From Lewinellaceae bacterium (lineage in GTDB: Bacteria; Bacteroidota; Bacteroidia; Chitinophagales; Saprospiraceae): a DNA stretch of 64,000 nucleotides. The DNA is taken from assembly GCA_016711435.1 (NCBI GenBank), contig JADJSY010000010.1, forward strand, positions 62,001 through 126,000, read 5' to 3'. Shown piece after piece: positions 10,012 through 19,162 of this stretch. The notes under the pieces were generated by a model that searched no databases, had not been told where the DNA came from, and saw only the letters and a program-made list of their open reading frames with translations. The first letter of the stretch is position 1. Each line of letters begins with the position of its first letter. Both the position numbers and the translations under genes were made by a program.

Positions 10012-11934
10012 TTACCACGTATAAGAGCATTCCACCCGCCACCCGCGCCCCGGCATAGGCCTGTAAAGGAGCGCCTGGTACGGCGTGTTCCAGGCGTTTT
10101 CTACCCGGACGCCAAGCGTTAATCCCGTCAGTTTTTTGGAAAGCCCGGCAAATCCGAAGCGCAGGATCAGGTTTCCGGTTTGAAAACCGCGCAATATTTC
10201 CAGATTATCGGTAGTGGCAAACCGGGGTCCGGTAAACTGATGCAGGTATGCGCCTGTAAAACTGCCGCGTCGGACGTGCACACCGATTGCGCCCGTATGG
10301 TTTGGGGTATATGCCAATTGTTTGTTTAACACACCTTGCTCCGCTGTATATACGGATACGTTCGTGGCTTTTACATATTGGTACCGCCCGGAGAAGCGCC
10401 CCTGCCAGCGCCCCAGGCGCCAGTGCCAGGCGCCGCTCCATGCCACTCCCCTACTCCATACTTTTTTTAGGTTATAGGGCCTGAAAATGCCGTCTGTTCC
10501 GGGTTGCCAGTCGATCCAGTTATCCATAAGTATTTGAAAGACAGACACTTCACCGGAAAAAATTTCATTTTGGTATTTCCAGCCGAGTTCGCTGCTATAC
10601 CCGCGTTCAGCCTTAAGACCTGGCCGTCCATAGAAATTCCAGAAACGGTCATTAAAGGTAGGCAAGTTAAAATTGCGGGAAAGATGGAAGTGCAGTTGTC
10701 CGGAACCGAGGCGAAATTGCCCCCCGGCAGACCAGGTAAAAGGAACGCCTTGCTCCTGTGCCCATTCCTGCCGAAGCATCAAAGAGAGGCGGCCGCTTTT
10801 GAAACGGCGTTCTCCTGTGGCATACGCCGCCAGCCGTGCCTGTCCGTACCAGCGCGTACTGTCTGCGTAGCCGTCGGCATTTGCCCATTGCTGTTGTGCG
10901 TTCAGCCCGGTTTTGAAAAAAAACTGCTGCCGGAGCGTCGTGGAATATTCGCTGCTGAGCAGCGCGGTTCTGGCGCGGCTGGAATCCGTTTTGCCATATA
11001 AGTAATAATAAATGCCTTCATCGAGCCAGGCAACGCGGGTTTGCCAGAGGCTATTAGTGCGCTGCTGTTTGTCCCAGGTAACAACGGCCCTGGTCGCCCG
11101 GTCGCGCTGCCAGGTTTCTATCGGCACTTGTGTCATCGTCGGCGGAATTTCCCGGAAAGCGCGCTGGCTCCAAAACGCCGATTTCAGCCTGTTTTTTCTA
11201 TTAATTACCCATTGACTGTGTTGCTGAATATCCCATTTTTCTCCGAAGTTATTGGCTTGCCGAACAAGGGGTTTGCCTATTTGTGTGATATTGCGGTATA
11301 GGAAATCGTTGTTGGAACGCTGCCAGGATGCCCGGATTTCCACCGCGACATTTTCGCCGGCGTAACCGCTTGAAAGCATATTTTCCACACGCCCCCAACT
11401 GCCGGCTGCCGCAGCTGCCGATCCCAAAAAACCGGCTTCCTGCCGGAGTGTTTGCGACTCCAGGATCACACTGCCGCCCATGGAACCACTACTTTGCGCA
11501 GCGCTTTGTCCGCCGTACCGCACTTCCACCCGGTCTCCCGGCCAAATCGGGATCAGGGCAAGGTCGACTACGCCATGCATGGCGCTTTGGAGCGGAAGCC
11601 CGTTCCAGAGTACGGGACTGCGTTTAGGTCCCGCACCGCGAATAGACGCCGTAGCAAGCGTACCCGGCGCATTGGGGCGGATATCAACAAAATTATCCCA
11701 GAAGAGGCGCTCGGAGAGGGACAAAACGCCGTTGACAGGCAGTGAATCGGCCCTCCAGATGGCGTATCCGTTCCGTTCCGCCTGCTGCCGGCGTATGAGC
11801 ACTTCCGGTAATATGAGTAAACTGTCCGATTGCGCCTGCAGTCCGCAAAACCCGTTGAACATTCCGGCCAGGAGCAAAAAAAGCCCGGCAGGCGACAAGC
11901 CTCCGGGCGGTATTTTCTGCCATGGTTGTCCCAT
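10012..11934 (-). CDS. TonB-dependent outer-membrane receptor (BtuB-like)
   Basis: About 640 residues. A signal peptide (LFLLLAGMFNGFCGLQAQ) leads to a plug domain at roughly 45-155, with the typical signs SIRGAGPKRSPVLWNGLPL and VEVRYGGQSA. A long 22-stranded-barrel-like region follows and ends in an aromatic residue (ECSYTW), as outer-membrane proteins do. Such receptors import metal chelates, cobalamin or other large ligands using TonB-ExbBD energy. The substrate cannot be told from sequence; the overall size and plug resemble the vitamin B12 group. ATG at 11934 is preferred over an in-frame TTG at 11943. The codons for residues 10-22 form a terminator-like hairpin. The upstream neighbour on the same strand is a peroxiredoxin-like gene 320 bases away. 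Confidence 0.85.
   Translation of the reverse strand: MGQPWQKIPPGGLSPAGLFLLLAGMFNGFCGLQAQSDSLLILPEVLIRRQQAERNGYAIWRADSLPVNGVLSLSERLFWDNFVDIRPNAPGTLATASIRGAGPKRSPVLWNGLPLQSAMHGVVDLALIPIWPGDRVEVRYGGQSAAQSSGSMGGSVILESQTLRQEAGFLGSAAAAAGSWGRVENMLSSGYAGENVAVEIRASWQRSNNDFLYRNITQIGKPLVRQANNFGEKWDIQQHSQWVINRKNRLKSAFWSQRAFREIPPTMTQVPIETWQRDRATRAVVTWDKQQRTNSLWQTRVAWLDEGIYYYLYGKTDSSRARTALLSSEYSTTLRQQFFFKTGLNAQQQWANADGYADSTRWYGQARLAAYATGERRFKSGRLSLMLRQEWAQEQGVPFTWSAGGQFRLGSGQLHFHLSRNFNLPTFNDRFWNFYGRPGLKAERGYSSELGWKYQNEIFSGEVSVFQILMDNWIDWQPGTDGIFRPYNLKKVWSRGVAWSGAWHWRLGRWQGRFSGRYQYVKATNVSVYTAEQGVLNKQLAYTPNHTGAIGVHVRRGSFTGAYLHQFTGPRFATTDNLEILRGFQTGNLILRFGFAGLSKKLTGLTLGVRVENAWNTPYQALLYRPMPGRGWRVECSYTW
11876..11908 (-). 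terminator. Terminator-like hairpin inside the signal-peptide codons of the TonB receptor
   Basis: On the minus strand GCCCGGAGGC, loop TTGTC, GCCTGCCGGGC (one bulged base) is followed by TTTTTTT. This is the exact form of an intrinsic terminator, but it lies 26-58 bases after the ATG. Either it is a chance result of the codons PPGGLSPAGLF or it attenuates the gene. Confidence 0.45.
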
Positions 11935-12253
11935 AAGTGCCAATAAGAAAAAAACGGTTTTTATTTTTATCGAGTACTAAACATAAGCATCCAATTTTGG
12001 CCGGAAAAAGGCCCCCCACAAACACTTTTGGTTTCCCCTATTTTTTTTTGCTCCTCAAAAACCAAATAGGGCGAACGGCACCCCTGTTTTTTCTGTTTCC
12101 TGGTTTTGTTTTTGTTTTGGGGTTTGTTGGGGGAGAGGGTTTGGATATATGCTGCCATCTCACGCCAAAATTTGGGATGATTCATGTTTCTGGTAGCGAA
12201 ACCGAAATAAAAATTTGTACCATTTATGATTTTGATACTATGAGACAACTACA
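11935..12253 (-). other. Long leader region upstream of the TonB receptor
   Basis: About 320 bases, rich in A runs on the minus strand, with no ORF worth calling. It holds a hairpin CCCTATTT...AAATAGGG (12038-12075) and GGGGTGCC just before it. The TPP signature CTGAGA and the cobalamin B12 box were looked for and not found, so no known riboswitch is called. Confidence 0.4.
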
Positions 12254-12754
12254 TTAAATCTGACAAATTTCCTCATAATCCGGCCTGTCATAAGGATTTC
12301 GATGTATAAACTGATTAAGAATCACGCCTTTATGTACCAGAAAAACACCGGGCATCTGAAAACCGTCGCCCAGTTCTTCGCTGGGGTTGTTGTTACCATG
12401 CCCTTCCAGTACGCTGGCCTGAAATCCCCGAATCCAGTTCATCAGTCCGAATATTTGCTGCGGCGTACCGCGTGACAGGCCGAATGCCTTGTAAAAAGTT
12501 TTCTCCGGATCCGAGATATGGTCGACCGGGAAAAGTTTGTATTTTTTAAAAAACTTTTCAGCGGTTTCCTGATCGGGCGCCATGTGTACAAATACCACCC
12601 GGAATCCATTAGACTCCAGTTGTTTGCGTCTTTGAGAAATATCACTGATCGCTTCCCGGCAAAAAGAGCAGCCGAAGAATCGCAGAAAAACCAACATAAC
12701 AGGTTGTTTCTCAGATATTTCGGCTAAGGACTCGCCACTATTGACCGTTATCAT
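12254..12754 (-). CDS. Peroxiredoxin-like/AhpC-TSA family protein
   Basis: A cytosolic thioredoxin-fold protein of 166 residues. The redox motif C29-S-F-C32 sits at the end of the first strand (VMLVFLRFFGCSFC), as in the AhpC/TSA_2 (PRXL2/SelL-like) group. Later segments VVFVHMAPDQE, DPEKTFYKAFGL and MPGVFLVHKG are typical of that fold. A role in thiol redox or peroxide handling follows from the family, not from anything specific here. The ATG at 12754 is the only reasonable start. The gene lies upstream of the TonB receptor on the same strand, with 320 bases between them. A GTGTTTG-type repeat hairpin lies just upstream. Confidence 0.75.
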   Translation of the reverse strand: MITVNSGESLAEISEKQPVMLVFLRFFGCSFCREAISDISQRRKQLESNGFRVVFVHMAPDQETAEKFFKKYKLFPVDHISDPEKTFYKAFGLSRGTPQQIFGLMNWIRGFQASVLEGHGNNNPSEELGDGFQMPGVFLVHKGVILNQFIHRNPYDRPDYEEICQI

Positions 12755-12814
12755 ATTCTCCCAGAAACCGGGATGCTGCTACAGAGGGTTGGATTTCAGA
12801 CATAACTTTTTAAT

Positions 12815-12922
12815 GTGTGTTTGGTGTTTCGTTTTTCGTGTTTGGGGTGCTTCGCTCAACCATCACAGCATGTCTTGGGCAATGTCCCCCCAAACACCAA
12901 ACACGAAACACCAAACACGAAA
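12815..12922. repeat. Heptad-repeat hairpin, GTGTTTG family
   Basis: The left arm has GTGTTTG/GTGTTTC units (12815-12845) and the right arm the complementary CAAACAC/CGAAACA units (12889-12920). The right arm begins at the mdh stop codon (12924-12926). Confidence 0.8.
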
Positions 12923-12923
12923 A

Positions 12924-13859
12924 TCACAGTACATTCATAGCATCCAGCGCATCAGAAACTTCTTTGACGGCTGCGGCAGATTTATGCAACAGATCGAGTT
13001 CGTCTTTTTTCAGGCGAAGTTTGATAATTTCCTGGATTCCTTTGCGGCCGAGTTTGACCGGCGTGCCTACGAACACATCCTTCAGTTTGTATTGACCGTT
13101 GAGCCGTACGCAGCAGGGGAAAACGCGTTTTTCGTCTTTAAAAATGGAAATAGCCATTTGGGCCGCCGCTGCGCCGGGTGCATACCAGGCGGAAGTGCCC
13201 ATGAGGTTGACCAATTCGCCGCCACCGAATTTGGTGCGCTCAATGATGGCCTCCAGTTTATCTTTTTTAATCAGTTCCGTGACCGGAATACCGCTTACGG
13301 TTGTGTAGCGGGGCAGCGGCACCATGGTATCGCCATGCCCGCCCATCAGCATCGCCTGAATGTCTTTGGGCGATACGTCGAGGGCTTCCGCGAGAAATGC
13401 CCGGTAACGGGCCGTATCGAGTACGCCGGCCATGCCGATCACGCGTTTGTCAGAAAGTCCGGAGGCTTTCCAGCAGGCGTATGTCATTACGTCGAGCGGA
13501 TTGGAAACCACGATAATGATCGGGTTTTTGGTGTATTTCAGGATATTTTGGGTGACGGAAACCACGATTTTAGCATTCGTGGAAATCAGGTCATCGCGGC
13601 TCATGCCTGGCTTGCGCGGGATACCGGCGGTAATGACCACGATATCCGAATTGGCAGTGAGGGCATAATCGTCGCCACCCGTCAGCCGGGTGGAATAGCC
13701 GTCGACAGGCGCCTGCTGCCAGGTATCGAGGGCTTTACCTTTGGCTAAATTGCCCTGAATATCAATCAATACAACCTCGTTGAAGAGGTCTTCGTGTGCC
13801 AGTACATTCGCACAGGTGGCGCCTACATTGCCGGCGCCTACGACGGTAATTTTGCTCAT
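12924..13859 (-). CDS. mdh: Malate dehydrogenase
   Basis: NAD-dependent oxidation of malate to oxaloacetate in the TCA cycle, cytosolic. The 311 residues match the LDH-like MDH group. The nucleotide-binding GAGNVG is at 8-13, the mobile loop RKPGMSR at 82-88 carries substrate-binding arginines, and the catalytic His175 lies in GGHGD. NPLDVMTY and FGGGELVNLMG are also family-typical. The ATG at 13859 is chosen over an in-frame start 21 codons upstream, because homology starts at MSKITVVGAG and a -7 element lies 36 bases before it. It is transcribed alone, and the stop is followed at once by a heptad-repeat hairpin. Confidence 0.96.
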   Translation of the reverse strand: MSKITVVGAGNVGATCANVLAHEDLFNEVVLIDIQGNLAKGKALDTWQQAPVDGYSTRLTGGDDYALTANSDIVVITAGIPRKPGMSRDDLISTNAKIVVSVTQNILKYTKNPIIIVVSNPLDVMTYACWKASGLSDKRVIGMAGVLDTARYRAFLAEALDVSPKDIQAMLMGGHGDTMVPLPRYTTVSGIPVTELIKKDKLEAIIERTKFGGGELVNLMGTSAWYAPGAAAAQMAISIFKDEKRVFPCCVRLNGQYKLKDVFVGTPVKLGRKGIQEIIKLRLKKDELDLLHKSAAAVKEVSDALDAMNVL

Positions 13860-13895
13860 TGAATTTTGACTATTTTGTATTGGTAGTAAGATCGG

Positions 13896-13903
13896 CAAAA
13901 GTA
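13896..13903 (-). promoter_or_regulatory. -7 element of mdh
   Basis: Minus-strand TACTTTTG fits TAnnTTTG and lies 36 bases upstream of the mdh ATG. Confidence 0.55.
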
Positions 13904-13975
13904 GAGAAAATTTCTGCGACACGACGTGTATCTATGTCATAGAAACCGCTGTTTTTAGTCATTTTTTACCAAAAT

Positions 13976-14170
13976 ATGGATTTTGGCAGCCTGCATATCA
14001 TTGATGTTCCAAAACTCAAGACAACTTCGACACACCATAATATGCATCATCAGTTATTTAATGGAAACTACGCCTTGTATTTCACCTGGTGGGACAAATG
14101 GATGGGGACGGAATTCAAAGACTATGAAAAAAGGCACGCGCAAATTTTTGAAAGAAAAGACAGGGCCTAG
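13976..14170 (+). pseudogene. C-terminal remnant of a sterol desaturase/fatty acid hydroxylase
   Basis: A 64-residue ORF. Its part THHNMHHQLFNGNYALYFTW, followed by WDKWMGTEFKDYE, is the last His-box region of the fatty-acid-hydroxylase superfamily, membrane di-iron enzymes of 200-300 residues with three His boxes. The first two His boxes and the membrane segments are absent, and only 54 bases separate the ORF from the mdh promoter, so an intact enzyme cannot be encoded. It is best read as the surviving end of a deleted gene. Apart from this remnant and a minus-strand terminator, the stretch 13923-14465 holds nothing I recognise. Confidence 0.65.
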
Positions 14171-14310
14171 GTATTAGATATGACACCGGCTTCAAAAATC
14201 TGCAAATAATCCGAGCGCGGTAACGGGTGCAGCCAACACGTTTTGGCCTTTCAGGGATCCCGTGAATCGGGCTGTGGTGCGGGCGCTCCTTTTCCATGCC
14301 TCCGCCCTGA

Positions 14311-14349
14311 AAAAAGAGCGCCCCACCGGAAAATGACCGATGGGGCGCT
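14311..14349 (-). terminator. Strong intrinsic terminator downstream of the 14466-14897 gene
   Basis: On the minus strand AGCGCCCCA pairs with TGGGGCGCT across a small loop and is followed by CTTTTTT. It lies about 115 bases past the stop codon of the minus-strand gene. Confidence 0.7.
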
Positions 14350-14465
14350 TACTTCAAAATTTCAGATGTCTGAACAAACGACTTTTGGCAGAAAATCGCC
14401 CGGGGTTGCCGGATGGATTAGCGGTTGCCCGATTTATCTTTTTTCATGTCGCCTTTGACCTGGCT

Positions 14466-14897
14466 TTATCCGCGTTGTTCCCGCTTCACTTTGGTCGCTT
14501 TCTTCGGGTGCTTGTTGTATTGCTTCTGGGCTTTTTTTGCCTCTTTGCGCGCCGTGATTTCGTCATATTTGGCTGCCTGGTCGGCATTCAGCACGGCTCT
14601 TTGCGCGCGTTTTCTTTCTTCGCGCAGCTGAGACATGTCTTGCTTTTTAGCGTCTTTCGTTGCTTTTGATTTGATTTTGTAATCTTCGTCCGCTTTTTTG
14701 AATTGCTCTCTTTGTTTCTGGGTAAGGTTCAGTTCGTCTTCCACAGGTACAGGTTTTTGCTTCTTCGCCTTCATTTCAGAGCCTTCTGCCCTGTTTTTTT
14801 TCAAAGGTGCGGTTTCGGTTTGCGCTTGTGCCGCTGCAGCAAAAAGCAATATGAACAGCAATACAGAGCGTGATTTGATTGACTTATACATTTTCAT
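14466..14897 (-). CDS. Small secreted Lys-rich protein (LTxxQ/Spy-like)
   Basis: It is 143 residues long, with a clear signal peptide (VLLFILLFAAAAQAQ) and a highly charged helical body. The segment LNLTQKQREQFKKADEDYK, a second helix with EERKRAQRAVL, and LNADQAAKYDEI recall the two LTxxQ-type helices of Spy/CpxP-like periplasmic proteins. The known members bind misfolded proteins or sense envelope stress. The match here is by pattern only, so a function is not claimed. Translation may start at residue 1 (14897) or 3 (14891). It stands alone and has its own downstream terminator. Confidence 0.65.
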   Translation of the reverse strand: MKMYKSIKSRSVLLFILLFAAAAQAQTETAPLKKNRAEGSEMKAKKQKPVPVEDELNLTQKQREQFKKADEDYKIKSKATKDAKKQDMSQLREERKRAQRAVLNADQAAKYDEITARKEAKKAQKQYNKHPKKATKVKREQRG

Positions 14898-15072
14898 AAT
14901 GAGATATTCATTTTAGTGAGTAATGGTCCTTTGACTCCAAAACGGCCAATTAGTTTCCCCGGTGTACCCTTAAATAAATCTTAAAGTTTCCGGCAGCACC
15001 CCGGACAAGACTGAAAAGCGCTGAACGTCTCGCGTTAGCAAGGCTTTTTGTTTTTCCACCAACTGAAAACTG

Positions 15073-15080
15073 TACTTTTG
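15073..15080 (+). promoter_or_regulatory. -7 element of the DUF4249 gene
   Basis: TACTTTTG fits TAnnTTTG and lies 27 bases before the chosen ATG at 15108. This supports that start over the in-frame ATG at 15048, which precedes the element. Confidence 0.55.
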
Positions 15081-15107
15081 CCGCATCAAGTGTTTAACCA
15101 CCCGATA

Positions 15108-16142
15108 ATGAAAAAATTATTGCTGTTATGCCCGGTACTCGGGCTTTTATGGAGTGCATGTTCAAATGAATTTGACATTGCCGCCCCTTTCAAAGAAATT
15201 CCTGTTGTTTATGGCATTATTTCCCCGGATGACACTGCCCACTATATTCGGATAGAACGGGCTTTTATCGATCCGGACGCCAGCGCTTATGTTGTGGCAA
15301 AAATTGCCGACTCTTTGTATTATCCCGCCAATGCGATTTCCGTATTTCTGCAACGCGTGGGAAATGCGCAACGGTATCAGTTGACCCGTGTCGACGGCAA
15401 CCTGGAAGGATATGTGCGCGACGAAGGCACCTTTGCCCAGTCGCCCAACTGGTTGTATAAAATCAAAGACAGCCAACTTGGCGGCGGTTTGGCAGACGGC
15501 TTAACGTACCGACTCATCATTGAACGCGCAGACGGCAAACCGGCTATTACAGGGGAAACCACGGTGCCAGATACCATGATGTTGATCCGGCCGGAGCCAT
15601 CGTTTTTTACACCCAGAAGAATCAATATTGCCGGTAGTGTTCCCATTGTGGTGGAATGGCGTTGTCGCGCAAATGCAGTTATTTTTGATGTTTACCTGAA
15701 TATCCGCTACCGGGAAGTAGCCCCCAATGGTAGCCAGGAAATGAAAAGTTTTCGCTGGAAGGCTGCCAAAAATGTGCTTCGGGAAAACACAGTCATCGGC
15801 GGCGGCTTTTACAGAGGCCGATCAAACTTCCTGGCAACTGATTTTTACAATGCGTTGTTACAAAACATCGAACCATCCACCACGTTGCAGCGGTATTTTA
15901 GCGGCATCGACGTAATAGTGGAAGGCGCCGGCCCGGAAATTGCAGCATACCAGGAAAGCGAAGCCGTCAATTCGGGTCTGACGGGCGCCGAAGTCACCAC
16001 ATCGTATACCAACCTTTCCGAAGGTTTCGGTATTTTTACCGCCAGAAAAAGTTGGCCATTCCCGAATTTTGAACTGGAAAGCAAATCTGTCGATTCCCTG
16101 AACCTTGATCCGAAGTTCCGCGTCCTCAATTTTAAAGGATAA
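15108..16142 (+). CDS. DUF4249 family lipoprotein
   Basis: A predicted outer-membrane or surface lipoprotein of 344 residues. The start MKKLLLLCPVLGLLWSAC gives a lipobox with the modified Cys at residue 18. The body, with EIPVVYGIISPDDTAHYIRI near the N-terminus and GFGIFTARKSW near the C-terminus, fits DUF4249, a Bacteroidota-specific family often found beside TonB-dependent receptors. Its function is not established. No receptor gene adjoins it here. The following composite heptad repeat starts at its stop codon, and panB comes 95 bases later on the same strand. Confidence 0.8.
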   Translation: MKKLLLLCPVLGLLWSACSNEFDIAAPFKEIPVVYGIISPDDTAHYIRIERAFIDPDASAYVVAKIADSLYYPANAISVFLQRVGNAQRYQLTRVDGNLEGYVRDEGTFAQSPNWLYKIKDSQLGGGLADGLTYRLIIERADGKPAITGETTVPDTMMLIRPEPSFFTPRRINIAGSVPIVVEWRCRANAVIFDVYLNIRYREVAPNGSQEMKSFRWKAAKNVLRENTVIGGGFYRGRSNFLATDFYNALLQNIEPSTTLQRYFSGIDVIVEGAGPEIAAYQESEAVNSGLTGAEVTTSYTNLSEGFGIFTARKSWPFPNFELESKSVDSLNLDPKFRVLNFKG

Positions 16143-16232
16143 GGAAAAAGGCAAAATTGCAAATGGCAAAAAGTAATGTAAATAATTGATTATCAACACT
16201 GATAACCAATAACTAATAACGGATAACTACTT
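16141..16232 (+). repeat. Composite heptad repeat with conserved core
   Basis: Left part AAAAGGC/AAAATTGC/AAATGGC units, then the core with TTGATTATCAACACTGATAA (16186-16205), then TAACTAA/TAACGGA units that stop 5-6 bases before panB. The two arms belong to different families and are not complementary. Confidence 0.75.
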
Positions 16233-16236
16233 AATA

Positions 16237-17055
16237 ATGTCCGCAACTACCGGAGAAATCAAACGCGTCACCACCCATGTCATCCAGGCCATGAAAACAC
16301 GCGGTGAAAAGATTGCCATGCTCACCGCCTACGACTTTTCAATGGCCAGAATGCTCGATGAGGCTGGTATCGACATCCTGTTGGTAGGCGACTCCGCCTC
16401 TAACGTAATGGCCGGGCATGAAACCACCCTTCCAATTACCCTCGATCAAATGATCTACCACGCGCAATCTGTCGTGCGGGCCGTCAGCAGGGCTATGGTA
16501 GTGGTGGACTTGCCATTTGGCAGTTATCAGGCCAATTCGGAAATCGCCCTTTCCAGCGCTATCCGGATTATGAAGGAATCGGGCGCACATGCCGTCAAAT
16601 TAGAAGGCGGTTCGGAAGTAGAGGATTCCATTAAACGTATCCTGATGGCCGGCATCCCGGTAATGGGCCACCTGGGGTTGACGCCGCAAAGCATCTATAA
16701 ATTCGGCACCTACACCGTACGCGCCAAGGAAGAAGAAGAAGCCCAAAAACTTCGGGAAGACGCCAAATTGCTCCAGGCGCTCGGGTGTTTTGCCATCGTG
16801 CTGGAAAAAATTCCGGCCCCTCTGACCAAAGCGGTATCGGAAAGTATTGAAATTCCCACCATCGGCATCGGGGCGGGCAAACATGCCGACGGCCAGGTTT
16901 TGGTCACACACGATATGCTGGGCATTACCAAGGATTTTAAACCGCGTTTTTTACGCCGCTACCTCGAACTGTTTGAAACCATCGGGAACGCCACCAAACA
17001 GTATGTATCCGATGTTAAAAAACGGGAGTTTCCAAATGATTCGGAACAATATTAG
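16237..17055 (+). CDS. panB: 3-methyl-2-oxobutanoate hydroxymethyltransferase
   Basis: First committed step of pantothenate synthesis. It transfers a hydroxymethyl group from 5,10-methylene-THF to 2-oxoisovalerate, giving ketopantoate, in the cytosol. The 272 residues have the usual length and the family motifs TAYDFSMARMLDEAGID, LVGDSASNVMAGHETT with metal-binding Asp, LPFGSYQ, and GHLGLTPQS. The ATG at 16237 follows directly on the repeat TAACTACTTAATA. No panC or other pantothenate gene adjoins; mltG follows after about 75 bases, so the two may be cotranscribed. Confidence 0.95.
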   Translation: MSATTGEIKRVTTHVIQAMKTRGEKIAMLTAYDFSMARMLDEAGIDILLVGDSASNVMAGHETTLPITLDQMIYHAQSVVRAVSRAMVVVDLPFGSYQANSEIALSSAIRIMKESGAHAVKLEGGSEVEDSIKRILMAGIPVMGHLGLTPQSIYKFGTYTVRAKEEEEAQKLREDAKLLQALGCFAIVLEKIPAPLTKAVSESIEIPTIGIGAGKHADGQVLVTHDMLGITKDFKPRFLRRYLELFETIGNATKQYVSDVKKREFPNDSEQY

Positions 17056-17129
17056 TTTTTGGAATTTACCTTATGGATAACAATCACTATGCGTTGCTCC
17101 AACCCAGCGGGCAACTACATTTCAACAAC

Positions 17130-18347
<1,218 letters not shown>

Positions 18348-18357
18348 TAACCTTTCT

Positions 18358-19007
18358 ATGAAATTACTACTAATTGGTATGGGGCCGGGCAACGGCATTT
18401 CCATCGCCAAAGATTTGGCCGCGAGGGTTTTGAAATACTGATGGTCGCGCGCAATGAAGATAAATTGAAATCCTATGTGGCAGAATTGGCACAATCAGGC
18501 ATCAAGTCTCAGGCATATCCGGCAGACATTGCCGATTCCGACACTTTTGTCCGTTTGCTGGAACACATCGTTGACGAACATAAGGATATTGAAATCCTGC
18601 ATTACAACGCCAGTTCCTACAACCCGGCCACACCTTCCCAAATTTCCTTGTCCGTCTTCCTGAACGACCTGAATATCAACGTAGTAGGCGCTTTATTGGC
18701 TGCTAAAGCCGTTTTTTCACAAATGAAAGAAAGGGAACATGGCGCCATGTTTTTCACAGGAGGCGGCACCGCTTATCAGGCGCCGGCCATGCTGGCTTCG
18801 CTCGGAATGGGTAAAGCGGCCATGCGCAACCTGGTTTTTTCTATTGCGCAGGAAGGCGCGCCATTGGGTATCAAAGCAGCTACGGTAACGATCAGCGGCA
18901 TGGTCAAGGCAGGCACCCGATTTGACCCGGATTTAATAGCCGACGAATTCTGGCGGCTTTATCAGTTGCCGAAGGGGCAGTGGGAAACGGAAGTGCATTG
19001 GCAGTGA
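18358..19007 (+). CDS. SDR-family oxidoreductase (one apparent frame break)
   Basis: About 216 residues after repair. The N-terminal frame from the ATG at 18358 gives LLLIGMGPGNGISIAKDL, a glycine-rich Rossmann start. The frame then breaks at about 18417-18420, and the second frame continues REGFEILMVARNEDKL. One G lost from a GGG run (AKDLGREGF) explains it. Later features are a Rossmann fold of SDR length, ILHYNASSYNP in the place of the NAG motif, and GGGTAYQAP. The usual YxxxK catalytic pair is not evident: the expected place reads MLASLGMGKAAMRNL, with K but no Tyr four residues before it. The substrate is unknown. Heptad repeats flank it on both sides. Confidence 0.75.
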
Positions 19008-19162
19008 GTCATAGGGTTGATGAGGTTGATGAGGTTGATGAGGTTGATAAGGGTTGATGAGGGTTGATAATACATTCGCTCGAAAATGGAGCGATTTAAC
19101 TTTTTAGCGCTCTTTTTTCGATCCCGCTCGTTCATTCCTCATCCCTCATTCCTCATCCCTGT
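19008..19162. repeat. Mixed heptad/nonad repeat: GGTTGATGA left arm, CATTCCT right arm
   Basis: GGTTGATGA units at 19013-19070 and CATTCCT/CATCCCT units at 19134-19160. The two arms come from different families. The spacer holds TCGCTCGAAAATGGAGCG. Confidence 0.75.

Noticed and set aside
11935..12253. A cobalamin or TPP riboswitch before the TonB receptor
   Set aside because: GGGGTGCC and AATAGGGGAAACC look suggestive, but the CTGAGA of TPP and the B12 box are missing. A covariance-model search would decide.
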